DNA from: Bacteroidales bacterium
Lineage (GTDB): Bacteria > Bacteroidota > Bacteroidia > Bacteroidales > JAFGXI01
Assembly: GCA_016936665.1 (NCBI GenBank)
Contig: JAFGXI010000002.1
Location: forward strand, 124,001-188,000
Direction: 5' to 3'
Length of the DNA stretch: 64,000 nucleotides
Shown here: piece after piece, positions 9,797 through 17,200 of the stretch
Position numbering within the stretch: the first letter of the stretch is position 1
Layout: each line of letters begins with the position of its first letter
Made by a program: the position numbers and the translations under genes
Notes under the pieces: generated by a model
Database searches by the model: none
The model's input: the letters and a program-made list of their open reading frames with translations, nothing else
What the model was told of the DNA's origin: nothing

Positions 9797-11851
9797 TTAA
9801 TTTAGATTATCCCAAGTACTACCATTGTAAACTTTTAATTTGTTATCAGTGGTATTATAATATATACTACCAACTTGTGGCGATAAAGGTGCTGTTGCAC
9901 TAGTTGGTACATTTAATAAATCACTAACCGAAATATAATTTGTTTCAACAGAATGAGTAGTTAATGTGCCTGTTCCTAGATTTAAATTATCATTATCGAC
10001 ATCTGGCTGAATTGTATTAGTATCGTCATCTCTTTTCCAATATTTTGCACCGCCATTTGCAAGTATGATTTCATCGATATCCCACTTAATAGATAAATTA
10101 TTTCTTAGAGCTTCCCGTTCTGTATGACTGATAGCTTCGTTGTATATTAGTACTTCAGCAACATCTCCGTCCCAAAATCCCATACTTTCTGTGTCGCATG
10201 CCCCTAATTTCAGATTGGCAGAAACATCATCCAAATCAGCCACTGGGTTATCGCCTTTATCTTGTAAAACACCATTAATATATAACTCGGGGCTATTGTC
10301 TGGTGCCCATATATATTCAATAATCTGAAATTTACTTTTAGTCATATTTATGTCGAAAGAACTTCTGGAATTCCAAGAGCCTGAATCAAACAAATAGTTA
10401 TTTTTATTTCCACATACAAAAGCTCTATCATTGCCAACAGATTTATATTTTGAAAGTAATGGCATTCTAGCACTATTTTCAGGCTTAACAACAGCAACAA
10501 TTGTTAAGCCATTAGTATTACTGTGTAATTCAATATCACCGGCAGATAAAACATCATCAGAACCATCAAAGCGGACAATGTTTTTTGAATTTTGCTCATT
10601 AAGCTTTAAAATAGGTTGTTCAGAGCCACTAGCCGTAAAAGTATAGGCATTAACAAGGTCTTCCCAAGATGCAACAGATGATTCATCTGAACCTGAAAGT
10701 TGACTTGCATCAAGCCAGCACACAAGACCATTAATATCTCCGGGATTTTTTTCAAGTGTAATGTTTTTTTCTCTAACAATTTTAATAGTCGAATTTATCT
10801 TTTGTAGTTCGATATAACCTCCAGGGGCCATAACTCTATTTGTAGATAAGCCATCTATCAAATTACTATTTGGATTAAAAATTAAGCGATTAGAACCCGT
10901 ATTAAAAAACATTCTTATATCGCCTTCAGGAAAACCAGATATATCACTAGGGAGTGTTATATTTATGTCGGAACTATTAGTATTTGCAATTAGAAAATCA
11001 AATATCCATTCACTATCGGCATTATAATCGGAAGAAATTGAAACTACTTCAGGAATTTTATCTCTGCTATCTTGAATTTTAGACCACTTAGTAGCATTAT
11101 CAGATTTTATAAGAAAACCTTGTCCTACATAAATAATTTTAATAGGATTATCGCCTCCTATTAATTGCCCACTAGTAGTTTGAATGTTAATAATGCCAAC
11201 CCCACTATCTTTGATTATTCTTAAAAACCAACCTGCGTTTTCGTTATTTGCATCTGGAATTGTTATTGTTGTCGCTGTTGAAGCTCCTTGAATATAATAG
11301 ACTTTATTTAAGGTGGAAATACTAGCGGAACCACTGGTTGCATCAATGTATTCTATGCTTTGAAGTGCTACGTCTCCTAGGTTATACTTACCACTTATCC
11401 CTAACCACCGTGTATTTGCTCCATCGCCAGTCGATAAAACATACCTGTTATCATCTGAATAAGAAGAAGCATCTTCCTCAAAACGGTAATAGGTTTCCGT
11501 TTCTAATACAAAGCATAAATCATTATCATTTCCTTCGACATTTTCTGCTTCGGCAACAGTACTAAACGTAACTTTATCATTAGATAATTTTATCCAAACG
11601 GAGCTATCAAAGTAATAAAAACCAGGGTTTTCATCTGTTTGAAATATAATTAATCCTGCAGTCGGATTAGAAATTGCATTTTTTTGATCATTTGTCATTC
11701 TAGGCAACAACACACCTTTATTATGTAAACTACTATGAACATCGAGAATTGCAGATGCTTCCGGAGTAGACCCATCATCATTGATGCCTACATTTTGAGC
11801 ATTAACTACTATTATAGAAATGCTTAATATTAAAGTAATTATCAGTTTCAT
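9797..11851 (-). CDS. Secreted LamG/concanavalin-like domain protein with fibre-like ends
   Basis: 684 residues from the ATG at 11851, which begins directly at a signal peptide (MKLIITLILSISIIVVNAQ); an ATG 7 codons upstream (11872) is possible but adds residues ahead of the signal. The mature N-terminus (GTPEASAILDVHSSLHNKGV..) and the C-terminus (GSIYYNTTDNKLKVYNGSTW) are the conserved caps seen in Bacteroidota fibre-like surface proteins. In between, at about 370-590, is a LamG-like jelly-roll: LVCWLDASQLSG, VRFDGSDD, LYINGVLQDKG, GDVAEVLIYNEAIS. Unlike its neighbours it has no T9SS sorting domain, so it may leave by another route or be partnered with the T9SS cargo encoded immediately downstream. 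Function unknown. Confidence 0.75.
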   Translation of the reverse strand: MKLIITLILSISIIVVNAQNVGINDDGSTPEASAILDVHSSLHNKGVLLPRMTNDQKNAISNPTAGLIIFQTDENPGFYYFDSSVWIKLSNDKVTFSTVAEAENVEGNDNDLCFVLETETYYRFEEDASSYSDDNRYVLSTGDGANTRWLGISGKYNLGDVALQSIEYIDATSGSASISTLNKVYYIQGASTATTITIPDANNENAGWFLRIIKDSGVGIINIQTTSGQLIGGDNPIKIIYVGQGFLIKSDNATKWSKIQDSRDKIPEVVSISSDYNADSEWIFDFLIANTNSSDINITLPSDISGFPEGDIRMFFNTGSNRLIFNPNSNLIDGLSTNRVMAPGGYIELQKINSTIKIVREKNITLEKNPGDINGLVCWLDASQLSGSDESSVASWEDLVNAYTFTASGSEQPILKLNEQNSKNIVRFDGSDDVLSAGDIELHSNTNGLTIVAVVKPENSARMPLLSKYKSVGNDRAFVCGNKNNYLFDSGSWNSRSSFDINMTKSKFQIIEYIWAPDNSPELYINGVLQDKGDNPVADLDDVSANLKLGACDTESMGFWDGDVAEVLIYNEAISHTEREALRNNLSIKWDIDEIILANGGAKYWKRDDDTNTIQPDVDNDNLNLGTGTLTTHSVETNYISVSDLLNVPTSATAPLSPQVGSIYYNTTDNKLKVYNGSTWDNLN

Positions 11852-11965
11852 TTTTAAAGTTTTTAAAGTCATAAACTTCTACGCTGTGTAAATGGAACAG
11901 TTTTATTATTAAGCTTTTAAAACATTTAATTAAGTATTATTACATAAGTAATTACATCAAGAAAT

Positions 11966-12003
11966 AAAAAGAGGCTGTTCATTTTTGAACAGCCTCTTTT
12001 TTT
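11966..12003. terminator. Strong bidirectional intrinsic terminator after pepC
   Basis: A perfect 16-bp stem (11966-11981 with 11986-12001) with a TTTT loop, A-rich on one side and T-rich on the other. It lies 21 nt past the pepC stop and separates pepC from the leftward surface-protein pair. Confidence 0.9.
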
Positions 12004-12021
12004 AACAGTATTACTTCAAAA

Positions 12022-13419
12022 TTATTCATCCATTAGGAACATAGGATCCCAAGGTGGAAGTAAAATAGGTTTCTGATCTAAGATTTTCAAAATTTTAGGA
12101 TCGACGAATTTTTTAAGAACAACAACCCTGAATAAATACTCGTTGAACCATTCATCTGTAAACGTTAAGTAGCCCTCGTGTCCGTTGGTTGACCCCCAAG
12201 AGTTTTCGAATTGCCAATATTGTGCTTTTTCGTCTTTATTCAAATCGACAGCAACTAATGCCATTCCATGCGACGAACCACTTTGGTACGTTTGAATACG
12301 TTGCTTTTTATCCATGCTTAGATTGATGCCGAATAAATTTGCATAGTCGTAATTGCGAGGGTCTAAAACGCCTTCTTCACGATTCAATTGTTTGCCAACA
12401 TCGCATGAGGCGTACATGGCCTCGTTGGCTTTAATTGAAGCAATGGCAAATGGTTTTATTTCGTCGGCCGGTAAATTAATATACAACCAGTTTTTCCCCT
12501 CAATTACATTCCTGTCCAAATCTATTTCGTATAGCTGATAATAAGGGCGAGAAGGATCGTTCATAAATAAAACGTAATCTTGAAGATTGAGTTCAGGTAT
12601 AGCTTCTTTTACAAAACTTTTTGGAGTGAATTTCTGAAAGTCAGAAATTTTTCCGTCTTTATCTTCATATCGCCATTCGAAGTCTTTAGGAGGTACACCT
12701 AAAGAAAGCGCCAAAATTCTATAAACATCTTTCATCATTTCTAACTTTTCGTTTTCCATGACGAGCGTAGATATTTTTTTATTTTGATACTTTCCTCTAA
12801 GGTACATCGCATCTTGACGAAGTTTCTCAACTAAAATGCGATTGAGTTGCGAAGTATTTTCGCTCTGATAGGTTTCCGGCATAATTTCTTTAGGAACTGC
12901 ACCGTATTTTTCGACCAAATTGGCTAAAGAGTTCCAAACGCCACCATCGCCTACTACATTTTTAAGTAAATATTCTACTCGTTTATCATCTAAAGGGCTA
13001 TTTACCGATAGAATAATTTCTTGCAAGAATAAATTGCTTTTCTCAAATAAATCCCAAAAATATAAGTAGTTAGTAGAAAACTCAAATGATTTTAGATTGT
13101 AATGATCGATTACTTTAGGGCGTAAAACATTTAATCCGGTAAACATCCAGCAACGACCTGACTGTTTTTGGTTGGTAATACCTGTAGTTTTAACTCGGTA
13201 AGTGAATAAATGATCGGTTTTTCCCGCTACTGAACGATTTACTGCTAAATCGCTGATTTTATTGTTGCTGATGGCATTCATCAAGGCAATGTTATCGGCA
13301 TTCATTTCAAAGCTACTTTCTATGGCTTTAAGTTGATCTGCATTGATGCTTCCGTTTTGGGCTTTTATCGTCATAATTTGAAATATTAGAAGCGAAAACA
13401 ATAAAAATGGTATTCTCAT
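12022..13419 (-). CDS. pepC: Secreted aminopeptidase C / bleomycin hydrolase-like C1B cysteine peptidase
   Basis: 465 residues. The catalytic triad is readable: Cys90 in QSGRCWMF, His384 in GSSHGMAL and Asn406 in QFENSWG, with the Gln of the oxyanion hole at 86. The length fits the bleomycin hydrolase/PepC family (about 445-470). These enzymes form a hexameric barrel that trims N-terminal residues from peptides. Unlike the classic cytosolic enzymes, this one starts with a signal peptide (MRIPFLLFSLLIFQIMTIKAQ), so it probably acts in the periplasm. It is a single-gene unit: its own promoter lies at 13445-13452 and a strong terminator follows. A decayed second copy lies about 4 kb away at 8111-8331. 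Confidence 0.92.
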   Translation of the reverse strand: MRIPFLLFSLLIFQIMTIKAQNGSINADQLKAIESSFEMNADNIALMNAISNNKISDLAVNRSVAGKTDHLFTYRVKTTGITNQKQSGRCWMFTGLNVLRPKVIDHYNLKSFEFSTNYLYFWDLFEKSNLFLQEIILSVNSPLDDKRVEYLLKNVVGDGGVWNSLANLVEKYGAVPKEIMPETYQSENTSQLNRILVEKLRQDAMYLRGKYQNKKISTLVMENEKLEMMKDVYRILALSLGVPPKDFEWRYEDKDGKISDFQKFTPKSFVKEAIPELNLQDYVLFMNDPSRPYYQLYEIDLDRNVIEGKNWLYINLPADEIKPFAIASIKANEAMYASCDVGKQLNREEGVLDPRNYDYANLFGINLSMDKKQRIQTYQSGSSHGMALVAVDLNKDEKAQYWQFENSWGSTNGHEGYLTFTDEWFNEYLFRVVVLKKFVDPKILKILDQKPILLPPWDPMFLMDE

Positions 13420-13444
13420 ATGTTTTTGTTTTATAGTTAAAAAT

Positions 13445-13452
13445 CAAAGTTA
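13445..13452 (-). promoter_or_regulatory. Bacteroidota -7 box for pepC
   Basis: The minus strand reads TAACTTTG (TAnnTTTG) 25 nt before the pepC ATG. No clear TTG -33 element is visible. It lies 27 nt from a matching box facing the other way. Confidence 0.55.
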
Positions 13453-13479
13453 GAAAATAATATCTAAGGATAATCATAT

Positions 13480-13487
13480 TACCTTTG
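13480..13487 (+). promoter_or_regulatory. Bacteroidota -7 box for the NlpC/P60-like lipoprotein
   Basis: TACCTTTG (TAnnTTTG), 25 nt before the ATG at 13513. It is divergent from the pepC box, so both promoters share one 90-nt intergenic region. Confidence 0.55.
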
Positions 13488-13512
13488 AATTTCAAAAAAT
13501 GAATGAATTCAA

Positions 13513-14181
13513 ATGAAGTGGTTGACATTATTAACTGGAGCGTTTTTTCTTTCGTGTATGCAAAATAATACGATTTACCAGCCAAAAGAAGGCGATTTAT
13601 TATTTCAGGATTTAGATTGCGGAGAACTCTGTAATGCTATTAAAACGGTCACTTATGGCGTCGATTCTGCAGAGTTCTCACATATTGGTTTGGTTTATAA
13701 AATTAACGAACGGTGGATGGTTTTAGAAGCCATATCAGAAGGTGTTGTTTGGACGCCTTTGTACGATTTTTTCAAACGTTCAGTCGATTCGCAAAACCGA
13801 CCAAAGATTTGGGTAGGGCGTGTACAAGCTCCTTCCGATACGTTAATTGCAAAGGTAAAATCAATCATTCCTCAATACCTTGGACAAGCCTATGACGATG
13901 CTTTTTTAATGGATAATGGTAAATATTATTGTTCTGAATTGATTTACGAACTTTTTAAAAAAGCAAATCATGGTAAAGAAGTGTTTAATCTTGAGCCAAT
14001 GACTTTTAAACATCCTCATACACACGACTTTTTACCGGTTTGGAAGGATTATTATCATCACCTCAAAATGGAGATTCCCGAAGGTGAAGCAGGGATTAAT
14101 CCGGCAGGAATATCTCGTTCCGATATTGTTAAAATTGTACTTAAGTTAGGCGAAGTAAGTCAAAAAAAAGGACGAGATTAA
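13513..14181 (+). CDS. YiiX/YebB-like (NlpC/P60 superfamily) cysteine hydrolase lipoprotein
   Basis: 222 residues. A lipoprotein signal ends at Cys15 (GAFFLSC). The permuted-papain pattern of the YiiX/YebB (DUF830-type) family is visible: GDLLFQDLDCG, the catalytic His57 in FSHIGLVY, and the catalytic Cys140 in YYCSELIYE. Such proteins are thought to hydrolyse amide or ester bonds in peptidoglycan or lipids; the substrate here is unknown. It probably sits on the inner face of an envelope membrane. The stop codon overlaps that of convergent glmM within a shared hairpin. It is transcribed from its own promoter at 13480-13487. Confidence 0.82.
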   Translation: MKWLTLLTGAFFLSCMQNNTIYQPKEGDLLFQDLDCGELCNAIKTVTYGVDSAEFSHIGLVYKINERWMVLEAISEGVVWTPLYDFFKRSVDSQNRPKIWVGRVQAPSDTLIAKVKSIIPQYLGQAYDDAFLMDNGKYYCSELIYELFKKANHGKEVFNLEPMTFKHPHTHDFLPVWKDYYHHLKMEIPEGEAGINPAGISRSDIVKIVLKLGEVSQKKGRD

Positions 14182-14190
14182 ATCTCGTCC
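14161..14190 (-). terminator. glmM intrinsic terminator containing both stop codons
   Basis: A 9-bp perfect stem (GGACGAGAT at 14170-14178 with its complement at 14182-14190) and a 3-nt loop. On the minus strand a run of eight T (complement of 14162-14169) follows, which makes a standard intrinsic terminator for glmM. The stops of glmM (14178-14180) and of the converging lipoprotein gene (14179-14181) fall at the loop. Confidence 0.75.
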
Positions 14191-15551
14191 ATTATTTTCT
14201 TTGCCAGCGAATTAGCTGCTTCTAAACTTTCACTTTCCGAATAAATTCTAATAATGGGTTCTGTATTAGACTTACGTAAATGCACCCAACCTTCTTCGAA
14301 ATCGATTTTAACACCATCAATTGTCGATACAGGGTAATCTGCGTATTTCTGCGCCACTTTTTCTAAAATCGCGTCAACATCTATTTCCGGGGTCAATTCT
14401 ACTTTATTTTTTGAGATAATGTATTTCGGATATTTTGATTTTAGTTCGAGAGTATTGGTTTTTGCTTTAGCTAAATAAGTAAGGAGCAAAGCAATTCCTA
14501 CTAAAGCGTCTCTACCATAATGCAACTCCGGATAGATTATACCTCCGTTTCCTTCGCCACCAATTACTGCTTTTTCGGCTTTCATTTTAGCAACAACATT
14601 CACTTCACCTACGGCAGAAGCAAAGTATTGTTTTCCAAATGATTGTGTCACGTCTCTTAAAGCTCTGGAAGAGGATAGGTTTGAAACGGTATTTCCTTTT
14701 TTGTTCTGTAAAATATAATCGGCTACAGCCACAAGTGTGTATTCTTCGCCAAACATACTTCCATCGCTATTAACTACTGCTAAACGATCGACATCAGGAT
14801 CGACTACAAAGCCGACATCTGCTTTTTCGCGCTGCATTAGTTCAGATATTTCTGTTAAATTTTCCGGTAAAGGTTCCGGATTGTGAGGAAAGTTTCCATT
14901 GGCATCGCAATATAGCTTTTTAATATTTTTAACGCCTAATGCATCTAAAAGCATAGGAATGGCAATGCCACCTACAGAGTTTACAGCATCGATAGCTACT
15001 GTAAAGTTTGCTGCTTCGATTGCTGCTTTGTCAACCAATTTTAAATCTAATATTTTTTGGATGTGAATCTCTGTATAATCGTCTAATATAAAGTGTTTTC
15101 CTAATTCATCAACATCTGCAAATACCATTGCTTGTTCTTCTGCTATTTTTAGCACCATTTCGCCATCTTCGGCAGATAGAAATTCTCCTTTTTCGTTGAG
15201 TAATTTGAGTGCGTTCCATTGTTTAGGATTATGACTGGCTGTTAGAATAAGTCCACCATTAGCTTTTTCATTTTCTACGGCAATTTCGGTCGTTGGTGTA
15301 GTTGCTAAATCGATATCTAATGCATCGAAACCCATGCTCATTATTGTTCCAATCACTAATTTTTGAACCATTTCGCCTGAAATGCGAGCATCTCGTCCTA
15401 CAACAATTTGTCCTTTTTGTATGTTTTGCGTGTTTTTAATCCACTGAACGTAGGCTGAAGTAAAAAGTGTTACATCGATAGGGCTCAGGCCATCGCCTTG
15501 TTGGCCTCCGATTGTGCCTCTAATTCCTGAAATCGATTTTATTAATGTCAT
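14178..15551 (-). CDS. glmM: Phosphoglucosamine mutase (alpha-D-phosphohexomutase family)
   Basis: 457 residues. It carries the phosphohexomutase active-site loop TASHNP with the phospho-acceptor Ser106, the Mg-binding loop DPDVDRL (about 253-259), the sugar-specificity loop GEGNGG and the C-terminal phosphate-binding segment RKSNTEPIIRIY. It interconverts glucosamine-6-P and glucosamine-1-P on the way to UDP-GlcNAc for peptidoglycan and LPS. Length and start (MTLIKSISGIRGTIGG) match Bacteroidota GlmM proteins; a phosphomannomutase role cannot be excluded by eye. It is last in the argS-led leftward operon, 20 nt after the YD-like gene. Confidence 0.9.
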   Translation of the reverse strand: MTLIKSISGIRGTIGGQQGDGLSPIDVTLFTSAYVQWIKNTQNIQKGQIVVGRDARISGEMVQKLVIGTIMSMGFDALDIDLATTPTTEIAVENEKANGGLILTASHNPKQWNALKLLNEKGEFLSAEDGEMVLKIAEEQAMVFADVDELGKHFILDDYTEIHIQKILDLKLVDKAAIEAANFTVAIDAVNSVGGIAIPMLLDALGVKNIKKLYCDANGNFPHNPEPLPENLTEISELMQREKADVGFVVDPDVDRLAVVNSDGSMFGEEYTLVAVADYILQNKKGNTVSNLSSSRALRDVTQSFGKQYFASAVGEVNVVAKMKAEKAVIGGEGNGGIIYPELHYGRDALVGIALLLTYLAKAKTNTLELKSKYPKYIISKNKVELTPEIDVDAILEKVAQKYADYPVSTIDGVKIDFEEGWVHLRKSNTEPIIRIYSESESLEAANSLAKKIMDEI

Positions 15552-15571
15552 AAGTGTAAGTTTATAGTATT

Positions 15572-16399
15572 TTATTGGTATTCAAATCGTTTTGTTAATA
15601 TAAGATAATCTTCCGATATTGCTTGTCCATGTGGGTTTTGGTAGTGCTTTTCTAAGATCAAACGATTGTTTTCGTATTGGTAGGTAATTATATCGGCTGA
15701 TCCGTCGGGGTGAAGTTGCAATTCGCTTATTAAATGCTGGTTTTCGTATTCGTAACGGGTTTCTCTTTCCTGAGAACTTGTTTTAATAAGTAGACCATCG
15801 TTGTATTCGTGAATCATTCTATCTACAACTTGTTCTTTTCTATTCAAAAGGGCTTCTATTGTTGTTTTTCCGGCCTCGTTGTAGGCATAAGCAACGCCTT
15901 TAATGGGTTTGTTTTTAGCATCGACTTCCATTATTTTACTTACAAGTCCTTGCTCGTTGTATTCGTAAAGATGCTTTGAATCGATTTTATTTAGATAATT
16001 GAATCTAGTAACGGCTATGTTTTGCCCTTTTGTATTTAAATCGTAAATAATTTTTCCATCAAATTCTCCATCTTCGTCTTCCGAAATAACTTCAACCTGA
16101 TTGGTTGAGTAGTTGTGCTTTTCATAGTTAAGAGAACCATCAGGAAAAGCCGATTTTACTAGCTGAATTTGACCATCGCTATAGTTGTTTTCTTTATCGA
16201 TGATTAATATACCGTCTTCATCCCATGTTTTAGTACGATGAAGGGTTCCATCTTCAAAATACGATTGGATAGTTTTGTGCACTAATTCACCTTCGTGGAA
16301 TTGTTGCTCTTCGATTAAACGATTGAGTTGATCGTAAATTTTAATTTCTGAGACAAACTCCGCTTGGTCTGAGTATTTTGAATATTCTGTTATGGTCAT
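15572..16399 (-). CDS. YD/MORN-like repeat protein of unknown function
   Basis: 275 residues with no signal peptide or membrane segment, so probably cytoplasmic. It is built of about ten short repeats that resemble RHS/YD or YwqK-type beta-hairpins (for example YEYNEQGLVSKI, YAYNEAGKTTIEA, HEYNDGLLIKTS, YEYENQHLISEL, YQYENNRLILEK). The composition is acidic. Its ATG overlaps the TGA of the preceding 50-residue membrane protein gene (ATGA), which implies translational coupling. I do not recognise a function. The repeat fold could be a structural or docking platform. Confidence 0.7.
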   Translation of the reverse strand: MTITEYSKYSDQAEFVSEIKIYDQLNRLIEEQQFHEGELVHKTIQSYFEDGTLHRTKTWDEDGILIIDKENNYSDGQIQLVKSAFPDGSLNYEKHNYSTNQVEVISEDEDGEFDGKIIYDLNTKGQNIAVTRFNYLNKIDSKHLYEYNEQGLVSKIMEVDAKNKPIKGVAYAYNEAGKTTIEALLNRKEQVVDRMIHEYNDGLLIKTSSQERETRYEYENQHLISELQLHPDGSADIITYQYENNRLILEKHYQNPHGQAISEDYLILTKRFEYQ

Positions 16400-16548
16400 T
16401 TTTTAAGTTTACTTAGATAAATTAATAGTGCTAAAAAGGCAGGCCCAATGGCTGCTCTGTAGATTCTGAGACTTAGAAAAAACAAGGTTGCAAAAATTAA
16501 AAAAGCCAATAAAATTGCATACCAATTTTTACTTGAATTCCATTTCAT
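16396..16548 (-). CDS. 50-residue membrane protein between DEAD-like and YD-like genes
   Basis: The minus-strand frame from ATG 16548 to TGA 16396 encodes 50 residues: an N-terminal MKWNSSKNWY, a hydrophobic span (AILLAFLIFATLFFLSL), then RIYRAAIGP, a second hydrophobic span (AFLALLIYL) and a basic tail SKLKK. It begins 1 nt after the stop of the DEAD-like gene, and its stop overlaps the next gene's start (ATGA). This tight packing, with no other use for the 146 nt, is the main evidence that it is real. Probable inner-membrane mini-protein with one or two spans; function unknown. Confidence 0.7.
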   Translation of the reverse strand: MKWNSSKNWYAILLAFLIFATLFFLSLRIYRAAIGPAFLALLIYLSKLKK

Positions 16549-16549
16549 A

Positions 16550-17179
16550 TCAATCGTTTGATGATTCGTCGGTGTATTGAATTAATTTTAGTAAGGGCAT
16601 GTGCATATCTGCAAAACGTAAAATATTATCGTTTAATGTATGGCACATCAGCATTTTTTGACTTTCGGTTTTAATACCGGCCAAACGATCGATAAGCGAT
16701 AATGTTTCTGGTCGTATTGTTTCGTTTGCATCGTCAATTATAAAATATTTCAAGTCGTTGAAATTTAATCCATTATTAGAGTATAACTCGTTTAATCGTT
16801 TAGGTGTTCCGATGACGATATCCGAGCCAAAATAAATGCTGTCTTTAAGCTTTTGTAAGTTTGGACCGGGGTATACAACAAAGTTTCTAAGATTGGTAAA
16901 ACGACCTATTTCGTCGAGTAAATCTTTTAGCTTGTCTGCTTGCTCTTTATTGTAAGTTAAAATTAATGCTCTTGGAACATCGTTTAAAGCTGCCCCAAGT
17001 TGATGGATTAAAACCGAGGCTAATGCCGTTGTTTTTCCACTTCCTTCCGGACTTTCTACTAAAGTATCTGCACCACTTTTAAAGCTAGAAACAGCAGGCT
17101 TTTGAACAAAGATTGGATTGTCGAATTGGTGTTCTTCGAAGTATTTATTGATTTCGCTATGTAATTTCTTGTGAAGCAT
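16550..17179 (-). CDS. Single-domain DEAD-box-like ATPase (N-terminal RecA lobe only)
   Basis: 209 residues. It contains a Q-motif-like FVQKPAV (25-31), Walker A ESPEGSGKTT (42-51), an Ia-like PGPN, a Ib-like GTPKRL (124-129), a motif II reading IDDAN (148-152) instead of DEAD, and a CHT in the place of the SAT motif III (179-181). It ends there: the second RecA lobe with motifs IV-VI is absent, so it is unlikely to unwind RNA alone. Stop and spacing are clean, and nothing of the missing lobe is visible between its stop and the next start 1 nt away, so this looks like a stable short form rather than a frameshift. It lies 21 nt after argS and next to the mini-membrane protein. Confidence 0.75.
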   Translation of the reverse strand: MLHKKLHSEINKYFEEHQFDNPIFVQKPAVSSFKSGADTLVESPEGSGKTTALASVLIHQLGAALNDVPRALILTYNKEQADKLKDLLDEIGRFTNLRNFVVYPGPNLQKLKDSIYFGSDIVIGTPKRLNELYSNNGLNFNDLKYFIIDDANETIRPETLSLIDRLAGIKTESQKMLMCHTLNDNILRFADMHMPLLKLIQYTDESSND

Positions 17180-17200
17180 ATGCTTTGATTTGTTGTAATT

